NCBI GenBank assembly: GCA_026182355.1
Contig: JAPFBL010000222.1
Coordinates: forward strand, 587,001-651,000
Source: Hermatobates lingyangjiaoensis
Lineage: Eukaryota > Arthropoda > Insecta > Hemiptera > Hermatobatidae
Direction of reading: 5' to 3'
Length of the DNA stretch: 64,000 bases
The notes below the pieces were generated by a model. The model was not told where the DNA came from, made no database searches, and worked only from the letters and a program-made list of their open reading frames with translations. Of the stretch, positions 32,511-44,419 are shown in pieces. Position numbers and translations under genes: made by a program. The stretch's first letter is position 1. Every line of letters starts with the position of its first letter.

Positions 32511-32549
32511 CAACAGGTTTCGAATACTTAGTGTTCTTCTTCAGGTTTA
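32511..32549 (-). ncRNA. Hammerhead-like motif, decayed
   Basis: Minus strand: AAAC, CUGAAGA, A, stem II GAACAC-UAA-GUAUUC, GAAA, CCU, GUUG. Stem II pairs as GAA/UUC and AC/GU, and AAC/GUU could form stem I, but the closing base of stem III is not a U followed by A, C or U. It is probably an inactive relic of another PLE family. No coding sequence adjoins it. Confidence 0.4.
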
Positions 32550-34169
32550 CATCGAAAAAAATATACATATCTCTGAGATTTAAGAACATCAGAGTAAATT
32601 ATTTGAAATGGAATACAGTATACGAATTTTGAATTGGACTATTGAGGTTATTAACAATGGAATTAATATGAAAAATAAGTTAGTTAATCCTGAACTTTAA
32701 TAAAACATGATAGTATCCTGAAACATGAAACAATTTTTAAGTAACAAATATTCTTAATGATCTGTACTATTGATATGTTCCAACAGGATGGACCTAGAAA
32801 ATACTGAGTGTGGGGTGTCAAGGAATGTTGATAGGTGTGGGAGGGAGTTCGGATAAATGAAGGAAGTCTTAATAGGGAACACGTCTTTAAAATTATATTA
32901 AATGGTAAAAAAAAGGTGGAGTACTCGGTATTTGTTTTAAGACTAAGGGATGAATTCAATCTAAAGAATTTATTGATTTTAAATGCTTCAAAGCCTACTG
33001 TTGCATGATACTTACATATCAGGTTTCGATTATTTTTAAGATGAAGAAGACTTGTTCATTCAATTAGATTCATATTTACTTTTGATAAAACCATAAGAAA
33101 TCCCTGTCTATAAAGTAATAAACTTGGATAATCAATTAAAATTATTTGTCTTGTTTTCCAAATTATATGAAGCATTAACAAAGTCATCATAATTAGCACC
33201 TTTATCAATTAGAACAAATCTTAAACCATACCTCAAAGCAGCCTTGTCACGAATAACAAGCCTCGTATCAGAAGCAGATAATTTAATCTTCATTTTCATT
33301 TGTATTCCAAGTACTAATGAAAATCAAGCAATCTAATTTCTTCTTATAGATTTTGTTACGAGCTCTAAATCTTTTTCTTAAATCATTAAATTTGTAATCA
33401 TAAATTATATCTTTCTATGATTAGGACCAATGAAATACTATAAAGTTTTTAAAAAATTGTTTTTAAAATAAATCAGTTAATATTTCATCAAATAAAATTG
33501 ATATTACAAACCAAACGAAACCTCAAATTACATCAAAAAGGCATTTACAAACAGAAAAAAACTTAAAAAAATGAGTGATTCAAGAATTATTCATATTAAG
33601 TTTTCACCATCATTGAAAACGATTGACAACATGCTTTAATAGGTTGTTGAGTTTTATGTATTTTAATGTTAGCTGAGAATAAATTTTCTCAGGAAAAGGA
33701 TAAGAAATAAAGAAAAATTAAGTTTAAAATAATAAGTTATATAAAAAATAATTATTTTGAAAAAGAGTTAAAATAGAATGGGAAAAAAACTTACATTGAG
33801 ATTGAATATAAATGTTATTGTAGAACCAAGATGCATTCAAAAAGGGAGCCTCAGAAGCCCTTAAGGTAACCATGGCGTTGTATCTGTGGTCTGTTTAAGA
33901 ATTTGTAGAAGAAAACGTTAATTAATCTTGAGTTTGTGAGAGTCACGTGTAACATTCAATATGTGTTATCTTGTTTATATAGTCTTTAGGGACCATTTCC
34001 ATTTTGCATGTATTATATATACATATACTACAAAACAAATATTAATAGAAAATTATAAATGCTTTATGGGTCTTGGGATATTTCGTTGTCAAATTACATC
34101 GAGTTCTTTGGCAACAACTTAATGAAGATTGTAGGAAATTTTGCACACTTTACTAAATTTCATCATTTG

Positions 34170-34600
34170 TATAATCGCATGTGTTCATTGGAAAACTTCT
34201 GAAATATATGATGTATGCTTGTATATATATATATATATTTAAATTTGTGTATGATGACAGCAAATCTTCACGTAAACATGTTTTATTAAAGTACACAGCA
34301 GCCTCCGTGCTAACGACTTTAAAGCTGGTCTGCTCAAATGTACGAACAACCTTGCGGTGGGCTGGTCCTAAAAGCCATATCCATTGCCCAACAGATATCT
34401 TACTTTGGAATGAACAGATTGTCTTCTCTGCTTTTTTTTAAATCATTGTAATTGTTGTTTGTTTTTTAAATTGTATTCTGCGTCGTATTATAAAGTTTTA
34501 CCTTTCGTCTGGAAGTTGTGATTTTCTTTTCACATTTACTCATGTAAATATGTTCAATTCAATGAAACACACACATATATATATATAAAGATAAAATGTC
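34170..34600 (-). mobile_element. PLE N-terminal fragment
   Basis: Minus strand (34240-34390) reads LVSTEAAVYFNKTCLREDLLSSYTN and then turns into AT-rich (TA)n sequence at 34218-34240. This is the conserved PLE N-terminal motif 'EAAxxFNxxCLxEDLLPxYTNI'. Only about 50 residues are kept. Confidence 0.65.
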
Positions 34601-35072
34601 ATATATAAAGATTTCACATAAAAACGTGAAATAACAATCAATGATCAAACCACAATATGAAATGGGAAAACAAGACTAAGATCTTTCAACCGTAACAAGC
34701 GGTCTTCGTCAGACTCAAAAACCCAACTGAAACACGAGATGCGGAAAACATCTGGTGAAGAGTTGAGAAGAGTGGGAGGGAAGAGTGGTATTTTACAAGG
34801 GTGAAAGCGCAAGAAAGGGCTAATGTCCAGAAAGGGATGTTTGGGGAAACAAAGGAGTACAGTAAGAAAGTGTAAAAACCAATCCGCTAGCTGTTAACCC
34901 TCTTAGAAGAGGCTATTGCCCTCGTAACTAAAGTATCAAGTTTGAAGAGACCGTTACTAATGTTTATAATATTTGATCTATTAAATTTAATTAGAGACGA
35001 TTCAATCATAAATTTAATTAGAAAATCGAGGCTATAAGCAGAAAGCTCATAAATGCAGAAGCTGGTGCACAT
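34600..35072 (-). mobile_element. PLE family A 3' portion with endonuclease C-terminus
   Basis: From right to left on the minus strand: end of the GIY-YIG protein (35072-34887, SLIKFNRSNIINISNGLFKL), 3' UTR, ribozyme at 34716-34674, CCCATTTCATATTGTGG, hairpin TTTCACGTTTTTATGTGAAA and AT repeats at 34575-34600. The protein end is the same as in the copy at 41.6-41.75 kb (nearly identical ending KLDTLVTRAIASSKR). Confidence 0.78.
34674..34716 (-). ncRNA. Hammerhead ribozyme, PLE family A
   Basis: Minus strand: core CUGACGA, A, stem II GACCG-CUUGUUA-CGGUU, GAAA, AGAUCU, U, AGUC. Here the 5' strand of stem I reads GAGU instead of GACU, so stem I has a mismatch; the core is intact. Confidence 0.68.
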
Positions 35073-35115
35073 TTTAATTCCATTTGTTTACAAGAAGATC
35101 TGCTGCCCACTTATA

Positions 35116-35173
<58 letters not shown>

Positions 35174-35340
35174 TATACTTTGGGAGCAGACCTTCTTTTA
35201 AACATACAGAGTGAGTTAATTTATATGATACCACAAAGATGGAAAAGTACCATTCGAAATCTTGAAAAGGTATAAAGGAAACATACTAAACTTAATGTTG
35301 GCAAGATATTTAATGAGGTATATATATATATATATATAGA
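35040..35340. mobile_element. PLE N-terminal fragments around (TA)n
   Basis: Plus strand 35045-35118 reads INAEAGAHFNSICLQEDLLP and TYTNI, then (TA)n to 35170. Then minus 35172-35206 carries YTNI-side sequence of family B (TTTAAAAGAAGGTCTGCTCC), directly joined to a plus-strand family B piece 35208-35320 (TGAGTTAATTTATATGATAC), which itself ends in TA repeats after AATGAGGTA. Three TA junctions occur within 220 bp. Confidence 0.68.
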
Positions 35341-35890
35341 ACTACTTCTCAATGGTAGATTTCAATGTATTAAAACATTTAATAAAAAACTTTCAAATGT
35401 AGAAATGTTTCACGTTTTGACAATAACGTTTAATGCGTGATAATATAGGAGTATTAAACGGTAACTAAGAACAGTTTTAAATTAAAATTAATTGGCTAGC
35501 TTTGTTTGATCTACAGTATGCAGTAAAAATTGTATTATTATTTTGCATAAAAGTAACACGCATTGTTTTTGCTATTTCCTTAAACTTTTTTTGGGATATA
35601 CTTTTCGAGTATGATTTAATTCAGTAGGTCATCAGTTATTTCGTGCTAGGAAAGCCCCATGGAACGTCAGCCGAGAGAATGCAGGACTTTCTTGACTGAA
35701 TGTAATTGCCGTTCAATTAATCTCTGTCAGAAAAGCGGTCTTTCAACTACTATTTTCCTCATGCTCTCCAAGATGTGTTAAACTAAAACATCGCTACCAG
35801 ATATTGTTCCTTTTTAATTTAAACAAAACTTTCGAACAAACAATAAAACTTTTACATAAAAACTGGATCATTATAGCATATAAAAAAATC
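35341..35890. other. AT-rich spacer
   Basis: No gene or repeat identified. Confidence 0.45.
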
Positions 35891-37515
35891 TGGAGTGGCC
35901 TTCACTCTACTTTACTATAAGTAACTTAATATCAAATTTCTTGAGTATATAATATATAACGTCTCAATTAAGCATAATGTAAACATCTAAATGGGATATG
36001 ATTATTAGTCATTCATTCCTGAGGTAGTACAGATAGTGATTGAAAGACATATCAATATATAAGCTTATTTTGGTACATCACACAGCTGATGCAAATAATT
36101 TCATTACTATAACTACAGCAGTAATAACATTTTTGAAAAACCAAAGTGAACATTTCTTGATACGAAATATTCTCCTACAAGAGAACATGGCCTCTGTTCA
36201 AATAGCCCGTGGATTTCTTACATCGTTTACTTGACATCCTTCTACATTGAATATTAAAATAAAATTTTCAAATTTAAAACAGGAAAATACCCTTTTTTTC
36301 TCTGAAAAACATCATAAACAGCTAAGAAAATGTTGTTTTAAGGTAATTTATAATTAAAGATGTACGACAATTACATTTATTAATCTCCAAACGAAAGATT
36401 TTAATTTTGAATTTCTTTTACATTTTCCGTTTTTTATAGAATTATTATACTTTGAATTTTATGGCTTCTTAGTATTTGATAAGATCATTTTCCTTCCCCT
36501 TTGTCAAATAACATATATACGATTTTTTTCTGAGTGTGTCTTATCATTTTCCTGCAGAATAGTATTCCTCTTACATCTCATATAAGTCAATAAACAATTT
36601 AAATTGTTCCTTAATAAATATCAATTTTATTTCAGTGGAATCGCTCAAAAAATTTCTAAGTCAATGTAAACAATGAAAAAAAATATAAAAAATTCGACAA
36701 GTATATCAGGTGATCTCTCGGTCTAGGATAAACAAACAGTTTTTATAGCGTTATTGCTCTTTTCCGTAATTGGAACTTCAAGATTTTTTTTTTATGAATT
36801 CCGAATTTTTTGTTCCATTTTTGGTCATATTTTCATTATTTTTAATGAGCCGTTTAGCGTCAAAAACACATTTTCTGAAAACAGAAATCGTACCGTAACG
36901 CCCCTTTAGCGAATGTAATTTTGAAAAAAATATCTCAATTCATTCTACACATAATGTTCTATTTATAGGCATAGTTTCATTCTTGTCCGTCAAACAGTAT
37001 GGCTTGTATTGCTCTCACAAAGTTCGAGATTTAATTATAAGTCAAAATTTTTACATTTTATTAAAAAAAAATAGTTCCTGTTGTTTTAAAATTCTGATTA
37101 TATTTTTCGTTTGTTGGATATGTAACCTCAAAGATGATGTCAAAATTTCAAAACTCTAGGGTTATCAGTTTAGGAGAAATAAATGTTTTAAAAAAAACGG
37201 TTCTTGGCAAAAGAAGTGACTTTTCCATCATACATAATTCTTTCCAAACAATAGGGATCTTCGTCTTTATGGGGTCCATTTTTGTGTAAAATATCAACTT
37301 GATCCAACAAAGATTCTGGACCGTAGCATGGTAACAAGCAATGCTAACACACTCACCCACCCACCCACGGACATCATCGTAAAAACTTCATAAAACGACT
37401 TCTGGGACCTCAAAACATGTAATTCCGTCAAAATCTCGAGATCGAATTTTTTCACGATCACTATACTTTACTTATAGTAAAGTAAACACTTATAGTGGCC
37501 TACGTATAGTGGCCT
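35891..37515. mobile_element. Candidate non-autonomous DNA element with TTTACTATAAGTAA termini
   Basis: The left end (GAGTGGCCTTCACTC then CTTTACTATAAGTAA, 35893-35924) and the reverse complement of the right end (GTAGGCCACTATAAG then CTTTACTATAAGTAA, about 37466-37515) are similar, suggesting inverted termini around 1.6 kb. The right third is homologous to the repeat at 5423-5690, in opposite orientation. No transposase motif is found inside, and the frames at 36040-36234 and 37148-37360 lack domains. Confidence 0.45.
37255..37486 (-). repeat. Interspersed repeat, partner of 5423-5690
   Basis: The shared order, read on the minus strand, is: CTTTACTATAAGTAAAG, ATCGTG, TCGATCTCGA, a TTTTATGAAG box, GTGGGTGGGTG and a GATCCAACAAAGATTCTGG box (as its complement). 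The similarity is clear but diverged. Confidence 0.6.
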
Positions 37516-37915
37516 ACACTTAACTCTATAATAAGTAAAAAAAAAGATCATTTGGTATACAACATAATATTTTTTGTCGGCTCCAAAACTTTCACATTTA
37601 ATCATAAGTTAGAATTTTTAGATTTTATTGAATAAATATGTTTTATTTTGTTATTTTAAAACTTGAACATTTCTTTCATTTATTCTTTCTGTGATCAAAA
37701 CATGAATATGTACTTTATATCACTCTCTTCAATTTCTACCTGTTTTTCCAGTAGAAATGTGTTTGGCGTCATTGCATCTCATTCTTATAATCTCATCTTA
37801 ATTGATTATTATAACCTTTTAATAATTTCAACCGGGGAAAATTTCATTAAGTAAAGAAAAAAATTGGTAAAATCAAAATTCTTAGTATATTTTAATTTAT
37901 ATTCTGCGTACTAAA

Positions 37916-38195
37916 TCTATATAAATAAAAGTAAGATTTTGTTTGTACATTGCTTATCATTGACTCATTTTAAGTTCTTCTTAACGTTTTATACATTAGA
38001 GAAACTGAATCCACCCTTATAGAAATTTCTGTTTTGTTTATCCAAAAATTTTGTCATAAGCAAACTCAGGCAACATAACTTATATGGAGCTGAAACTATG
38101 ACAGTAGATTTATGTATGCCAAACCTAAAAGTTAAGGTTTAAATGGATAGGAAATTGAACGTAAAAGCGAAGTTATAAACTTTTAAGCAGTGTAT
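37916..38195 (+). mobile_element. Helitron 5'-end fragment (copy 3)
   Basis: It begins TCTATATAAATAAAAGTAAG after a host A, like the 5' ends at 10305 and 58656, then keeps the shared 5' region (GTACATTGCTTATCATTGAC, GCAAACTCAGGCAACATAA, GAGCTGAAAC). It stops at GGCTAG near 38195, which could be a 3' end of a deletion derivative, although no strong terminal hairpin is seen. No helicase sequence is present. Confidence 0.65.
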
Positions 38196-41159
38196 GGCTA
38201 GCTACAGAGGTATATCAACTATCGATACCCAGTCTCAGAGTATGAGAGCTTAAGAAGAAGCACTTATCAGTCTTCCAGAAGGTACATCTGCACCTATTCT
38301 TAGAGTCAATCGTTAATCACCTATTATTACTTTGATTTTTTAGGCTCTTAATTTTTTTCCTTACTTCTTTTTATTTTTTGTTGGGTTTTTTATAATGTGT
38401 TAATAGTTTTTAGTTAAATGTTTTCATTCGTTTATTATTTATTTCTTTACCTGTCTACAAATGCAATAAGTAATTAGAAGTGGAACTCGATAGTCAATTT
38501 TGGTTCTAGATTGTCTGTCTCAAACATTCATAAATGAAAATAAAGTGTGCTTGTCAATTTTAAGCCATATTCAATACGAAATTTTAAATATATACTATGA
38601 CTAGATGAGCTGTAAAACATTTGTAGTAATTTTGGTATAAAGCACAATATAATATCCATAAACTATTTAATGGCATATTAAAAGTGTAAGGTTATTTGAA
38701 AAATCAACGACTAATTACCTAATGGAATTTTTCAGTCTTGACAGTTTTTGAGATGAGAATTGTGTTACTAAAGTTTTGCTTATACTATCCGTTACAACTA
38801 TTTTCTCACATCCATAGACATGTCAAAAAATATATGAAACACCACTTGAGAGAACATAAGAATATGTACATCAAACGAATTATCAAACTTTTTTTATTCA
38901 TCCTTTTATAACTAATAAATTAATAATATTGTTTTAAATAAAAGTTTTGTTCAGTAGGTTTTAAAAAACCATAACAGATAATAGAATAGTATAATGACTA
39001 GTGCCAAATTAAAAAGTATTGAGTGTTTTATTTAACTTAAGCGTTGTATAAGTGTTGATTGTGACCCCTGTTCCTCTGGGAAGCGTGTGTATTTACAGCC
39101 GAGGTCACGACCATATATAAAGGGACTAGTTATTGCTACAGAGAGAGAAACTTAACGTAACTGTCCTCTTATTTCGTTGTTGCTTCTGACAACTACCGAG
39201 TTTAAATATAAATAACATCTCATATTGCCCTTTTTATTTACCACTGTCCATAAAAAAAAAAATAATTTGAATAAATAGTATAGAAATATTGAAGACAAAC
39301 TTTGTTACTCTCTGTTACAGTGCTAAAAAACGAAAATACTATTTGTTAAAAATGAGACCAACCAATTGACATACCGTCATTCAATGCACAAAGCTGTCTG
39401 ACTAATATACTATCCTATGCACAATCCAATCGCATAACCTTCTAGTCTACTTACCAGGATGTAACATATTTATTAAAAAAAAAACAGGTATTTTATTCCA
39501 CATAATTGTGATAATGTGTTCCAATTTATTTTTCCTGAATCAAATTTAAGTTTGTTTTCACACTTTCGTTCCAACTAGTAAATGAGAGTAAAATAAAAGT
39601 ATGTAATTTTTTTTTTCATTTTCCTAGATTTATAATTTACGGGTATTCCTATTTACACTCAAGGGTATGAGCTGAGAGTAACATAGCTATATTGGAACAT
39701 GTATTTTAACATACATGTGAGTGCATAGTGACTTTACCAACACCCTGTATTTTGCTTATTAAAGTTAAAATATAATAAGTTATTGATTGTTTGATTGGGT
39801 TTTAAATGTTGAGTTTTTGAGTTTGAATGTTGAGAAAGCTAATCACTGAGTATCACGCTGCTCGGTTCACTTTCAGAGAGTTCTGAAAAGGACACCATAC
39901 ATTTATAGATGTTGGCCTGCCTGGGAGTGGTTTATTTAGACGCATGTGAAGGTTCTTTTAACGCGGGTGACCATGCAGCTGAGCTGAGATCCAGAGAGTT
40001 AATATGAAATTTTTTACATTTCAAATGCTTACAAGGTAAGCACTCTTTTTCCTGCACTCGAGACATTAGTTCCTTATCTGAATACAGTATCGATAAGAAA
40101 CAGATGAAGATATATTCAACACTGTTTCCACACAGTCTGATACATACATGTAATCATACACCAAAATGAAGAGATTTTCCTTTCTTTTGATCAGTAGTTC
40201 TCAAAATGTTTTTGGAGTTGAATCCTTTTACATTATTTGTAATATAACTGAACTCTTATTTAAAATATAATTATTATAAAAAAATTATTATAATAATTAT
40301 ATAAATTATTATATAATTATTATAAAAAAACACGAGTCAATCGGAATATCAAATACTTATTATAATGAAGCAAATATTTTATTTCAGTAACACTTACAGT
40401 AAATGTGAACATCAAATTTAGTATGATGATCTGTCTTTTTGCCACAAGTATCCTCTGGAAATTTATTTCATATTTGATAAATAGATTCCTCTATCTAGAG
40501 TGGTACCAGCTTGCTTTAATACTTACTTTTTGTGCCAGCATATCATAAAAATCCTGATTCATACCAATAAGTTGTTGTAAAGGGCAAAAGTATTTGTATG
40601 ACCTCTTTGGATATTTCGAGATATCCTCCAAGTAGGTTCTTCCATAATACATCTAATGACACTCTTTTCTAATTTACCCCTTAACTGAGTATCGGATATA
40701 ATTTCTATTATTTTCTTTTAATCCACTGAATAAAATGCTGTTGTCTTTTGTCACTGTACATGGATATTATACCCAATAATATTCTTTGCACTCCGTTGAG
40801 ATGATGTTTAATTTCATCATAATCTCTATAACTAATTCAGCTTCAGACACTTGTAGTAATGTAGTAAAAATTATAAAACAGTCAAAATTACTATAATCTA
40901 CTTCTTAATTCCAGTAGCATAATTAACGAGTTAAAGAGATTATTTCGTAGCAGAGGAAGCTTAACACAAAAACCTTCACTTCAGCTTTACAAACATTAGC
41001 CTTTACTCCATCAGTGTGTTTATCCCTACAGATACCAAGATTAGTTACATAACAATCAACACAATTAAATATACCTAAATTTAATTAAATATATTAAATA
41101 TAATTAAATATATATATACAAAATAAATTCATACAAAACAAATATTCATCAGGATTCGT
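38196..41159. other. AT-rich stretch with a possible solo LTR
   Basis: No gene was recognised. 39050-39240 has LTR-like features (listed separately). 40255-40330 is an ATTATAAT-rich palindromic patch. Confidence 0.45.
39050..39236 (+). repeat. Possible solo LTR
   Basis: A GC-richer island with TGTTGATTGTGACCCC at its start, a TATA box CCATATATAAAGGG (39112-39124), ACTGTCCTCTTATTTCG downstream and an AATATAAATAACA end. The order resembles a short LTR with a promoter and polyadenylation region. No target duplication or second copy was found. Confidence 0.3.
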
Positions 41160-41245
41160 TCAGTTCTTCAAGTTCAAATTCAATTCGCATTGCTAATGTT
41201 TCTGTTTTTATTTAAAACCTTTTTGATAGGCCTACAAAACAGAAT
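41160..41245 (-). mobile_element. PLE family E 3' end, single copy
   Basis: Minus-strand sequence AATAAAAACAGAAACATTAGC followed by AATGCGAATTGAATTTG is a decayed version of the family E block CCGAAACGTTGGCAACGAG. It sits beside TA-rich sequence at 41100-41115. Confidence 0.5.
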
Positions 41246-41299
41246 AATAGAAGGAAAAAATGTAGAAGTTGTCAAATTCTATACTTTTGCCATATCATA

Positions 41300-41745
41300 T
41301 TGGACCCCCTTCCAAGATTAGCTAAACAACTTGATCTTAATATAGTGTTTTCTAATCGTAATAATGTGGGTAATATGTTAATAAAAAACTCTCCCAGCAA
41401 ATTGGATTCCGGTGGTATTTATAAAATTCTGTGCAAAAATTTCCATAAAATGTATATTGGTCAAACTGGTAAATCATTAAAGACACGTGTAAGACAACAC
41501 CAATACGTAAGTAGACAGGAAAAAAGTAGTGCCTTATTCTTACATATAAGAAATGAAAATCATCATATTGATTGGACAGGAGCTTAATTTATTACCTATG
41601 AAATATCAATGTTGTTAAGAAATATTATGGAATCATCTCTAATTAAATTTAATAAATCAAATATTATAAACATTAGTAACGGTCTCTTCAAACTTGATAC
41701 TTTCGTTACGAGGGCAATAGCCTCTTCTAAGAGGTTTTACAGCTA
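41300..41745 (+). pseudogene. PLE GIY-YIG endonuclease region (family A)
   Basis: The frame reads PRLAKQLDLNIVFSNRNNVG, then GIY-YIG core GGIYKILCKNFHKMYIGQTG followed by KSLKTRVRQHQY with the conserved Arg, and HIRNENHHIDW. A stop at 41585-41587 follows; the same frame continues with YEISMLLRNIMESSLIKF, including the conserved Glu, to the true end after LDTFVTRAIASSKR near 41745. The second Cys of the usual CxxC linker reads as Asn-Phe-His (CKNFHK), and the RT half is missing, so it is a dead fragment. The sister copy at 34.9-35.07 kb keeps the same C-terminus. Confidence 0.82.
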
Positions 41746-41917
41746 GCGGATAGTTTTTTACTCTTTCTTACTGTACTCCTTTGTTTCCCCAAACATCCCT
41801 TTCTGGACATTAGCACTTTTCTGCGCTCTTACCCTTTTAAAATACCACTATTCCCTCCCACTCTACTCAACCCCTCACCAGATGTTCTCTACATCCAGTG
41901 TTTCAGTTGGGTTTTTG

Positions 41918-41960
41918 ACTCTGACGAAGACCACTTGTTACGGTTGAAAGATCTTAGTCT
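41918..41960 (+). ncRNA. Hammerhead ribozyme, PLE family A
   Basis: GACU; CUGACGA; A; stem II GACCA-CUUGUUA-CGGUU; GAAA; AGAUCU; U; AGUC. Core and stem I are intact; stem II has one changed pair. It lies about 170 bp downstream of the family A protein end. Confidence 0.74.
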
Positions 41961-41996
41961 TGTTTTTCCATTTTGTTATTGTGGTTTGATCATTTA

Positions 41997-42035
<39 letters not shown>

Positions 42036-42039
<4 letters not shown>

Positions 42040-42838
42040 CATTAAAGATCTTGCCAACATTAAGTTTAGTATGTTTCCTACATACCTTTTCAAGGTTTCG
42101 AATGCTTCTTTTCCATCTTTGTGGTATCATATAAATTAACTCACCGATTTTTTTATCTTTAAATATATTTTTCATTTTACATGTCCGACGTTTCAGTCTA
42201 CGTTGACCATTCTCAAGGATTCTATATACAAGGTTTTTTTAACAATTCTAATAAATACTTATTTACAATAACAATTACATCACTTCTATCAAACATAACT
42301 AATAATAAAATATACTTTTAAAAAACACTACCTTAATAATCATGAGTAACAGGTTTGCTACAAAATTCCCTACATGAACTTTTACACAACATTATTTAAA
42401 TTATTTAACACAACATTATTTAACTAAATAGTTATTTTTTACGAATGTAACTTTAAAATTCTGGAAAAACAACAGGACTGATCATTAAGGTTCGGCTTCT
42501 TTTCCTTTATGCATAATGATTCAATTATATGCAGCCTCGTGTGATTATTGTCTGCATATAATACTTCAATGTTGTCTTCCAGCATTTTTCTACTTAGCCT
42601 GCTTTTATGTATGTTCATTGTGTGTTCTTTCGGTCCTCCGGCTGCGAGATGCATCGTAAGTCTGCGTGAAAGTGTTGTCGTCGTAGAACCAATATAGCTC
42701 GATTTTAGGAGCTCACAGTCTCCTATAGTGCAATTATATCTGTACACTACATTGGTTTTTTGTAGTTGTGTTTTTTGTTCTAGGTTGTTCCTAATTATCA
42801 TATTTGCTGTGCAGGAACTGTTGTAGTAAATACTAATA
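42036..42838 (-). mobile_element. PLE family B, inverted 3' copy
   Basis: This is a near-perfect inverted copy of 43839-44625. Its 120-residue frame (42801-42439, minus) has the same residues as the C-terminus of the main family B ORF. The copy differs by an extra repeat of about 20 bp (TTAAATAATGTTGTG, near 42385-42420), and its outer end turns into (TA)n at 42036 after AATGAGGTA. The inner breakpoint at 42838/42839 joins it head to head to the 5'-truncated main copy. Confidence 0.88.
42439..42838 (-). pseudogene. GIY-YIG endonuclease domain, inverted duplicate (family B)
   Basis: It contains the linker NVVYRYNCTIGDCELL, SSYIGSTTTTLSRRL and HIIESLCIKEKKPNL, identical to residues 305-424 of the main copy. 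No RT portion is present. It carries no stop before its natural end, so it has suffered little mutation since duplication. Confidence 0.85.
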
Positions 42839-42840
42839 CA

Positions 42841-44238
42841 CCCACTTATGGTACTGCTAAAGCACTAAATAAAATTATTACTCCTTATCTACCTGCTAAG
42901 TATCTACTTAAATCCACTGATGAATTCTTAGAAATACTACGAGCCACTGAGCGTAAAGGAACCATGGCCTCTCTAGATGTTGAATCTCTTTTCACAAATG
43001 TTCCAGTAGAAAAAACTATTGAAATTATTTGTGATTTAGCATATGAACATCCGACTCTAACTCCTCCTCCCTTTTCAAGAGTAATTCTGGAAAGTTTACT
43101 TCGTAGTTGCACTACTAAAAATCCTTTTACACATATTGATGGGAGCTTATATTATCAAATAGATGGCGTTGCCATGGGTTCTCCCCTTGGAGTAACATTT
43201 GCAAACTTTTACATGTGCCATGTAGAGAATAGTGTGTTAACACAAGAATCTATAGTCAAGCCCCATGTGTACTGCCGTTACGTTGATGACTGCTTCTTAG
43301 TGGTGAATAACGAACAAGAAATTGAGTGTTTAAAAAAAGCACTTGAAAAGGCATCAGTTTTAAAATTCACAAAGGAATTCAGTGTCAACAATAATATCAA
43401 CTTTCTGGATGTAAGAATAAACCAGAATTACAGGAAATATGAAACATCAGTATATGTTAAACCAACGCATGCAGGAGTTTATTTAAATGCACAAAGTGAG
43501 TGCCCAGAAAGATATAAAGATGGAACAATTAAGGCACTTATACATAGAGCATTCAAGACATCGTCTGACTGGCCTCTATTCGACCAAGCAGTAGAAAGGA
43601 TTAAACAAGTATTGGTCAACAATGGTTATAGTAACCAACACTTCGACAATATTTTAAGGAAATATATGAAGAATCTAAATTCAAACAATAATCAAGAGCA
43701 TCAGCTGGGTGAAGAAGGAAGAATACAAACGGTGTATTATAAGAATCAATTCTCTAATGAATATAAAAAGGATGTAAGAATTTTGAAGGCTATAATTAAA
43801 AGAAATACAACATGTGTTAACTCGGCAGACAAGCTAAATATTAGTATTTACTACAACAGTTCCTGCACAGCAAATATGATAATTAGGAACAACCTAGAAC
43901 AAAAAACACAACTACAAAAAACCAATGTAGTGTACAGATATAATTGCACTATAGGAGACTGTGAGCTCCTAAAATCGAGCTATATTGGTTCTACGACGAC
44001 AACACTTTCACGCAGACTTACGATGCATCTCGCAGCCGGAGGACCGAAAGAACACACAATGAACATACATAAAAGCAGGCTAAGTAGAAAAATGCTGGAA
44101 GACAACATTGAAGTATTATATGCAGACAATAATCACACGAGGCTGCATATAATTGAATCATTATGCATAAAGGAAAAGAAGCCGAACCTTAATGATCAGT
44201 CCTGTTGTTTTTCCAGAATTTTAAAGTTACATTCGTAA
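42841..44238 (+). CDS. Penelope-like reverse transcriptase with GIY-YIG endonuclease (5'-partial)
   Basis: The frame is open for 41 codons before the first ATG (42964), and these codons read PYLPAKYLLKSTDEFLEIL, clearly family sequence, so the true start was lost by truncation. Counting from 42964: RT motif ASLDVESLFTNVP (2-14), GVAMGSPLG (68-76), the catalytic YVDD (106-109), NFLDVRI (146-152), a linker with basic residues, then GIY-YIG with Tyr-324, YIG at 340-342, Arg-350/351 and Glu-398 (HIIES). Cysteines 328 and 333 begin the PLE-type zinc linker. No internal stop is present. PLE proteins are about 800 residues; roughly the first 300-350 are missing. The enzyme would nick DNA and reverse-transcribe element RNA, but this copy lacks the N-terminal part. 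Confidence 0.9.
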   Translation, partial: PTYGTAKALNKIITPYLPAKYLLKSTDEFLEILRATERKGTMASLDVESLFTNVPVEKTIEIICDLAYEHPTLTPPPFSRVILESLLRSCTTKNPFTHIDGSLYYQIDGVAMGSPLGVTFANFYMCHVENSVLTQESIVKPHVYCRYVDDCFLVVNNEQEIECLKKALEKASVLKFTKEFSVNNNINFLDVRINQNYRKYETSVYVKPTHAGVYLNAQSECPERYKDGTIKALIHRAFKTSSDWPLFDQAVERIKQVLVNNGYSNQHFDNILRKYMKNLNSNNNQEHQLGEEGRIQTVYYKNQFSNEYKKDVRILKAIIKRNTTCVNSADKLNISIYYNSSCTANMIIRNNLEQKTQLQKTNVVYRYNCTIGDCELLKSSYIGSTTTTLSRRLTMHLAAGGPKEHTMNIHKSRLSRKMLEDNIEVLYADNNHTRLHIIESLCIKEKKPNLNDQSCCFSRILKLHS

Positions 44239-44419
44239 AAAATAACTATTTAGTGATTTAAATAATGTTGTGTAAAAGTTCATGTAGGGAATTTTGTAGC
44301 AAACCTGTTACTCATGATTATTAAGGTAGTGTTTTTTAAAAGTATATTTTATTATTAGTTATGTTTGATAGAAGTGATGTAATTGTTATTGTAAATAAGT
44401 ATTTATTAGAATTGTTAAA

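Larger units (their letters stand above)
29715..34165. other. AT-rich stretch; degenerate tandem units and one hammerhead-like motif
   Basis: No gene was recognised in this 4.4 kb. Between about 30605 and 31165 the words CATCAGAATTCCTAAA, GTCAAGTGGGTGTT and ATAACTTTTTGATATT recur three or four times at roughly 110-140 bp, as in an old satellite. The frames near 30833, 31418 and 32295-32959 have no domain. Confidence 0.45.
41250..41998 (+). mobile_element. Penelope-like element family A, 5'-truncated
   Basis: Order on the plus strand: GIY-YIG coding region (41260-41745), 3' UTR, ribozyme (41918-41960), TTTTGTTATTGTGGTTTGATC, then (TA)n at 41999-42036. It is the longest family A copy and links the family A ribozyme to a PLE protein. 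Confidence 0.8.
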
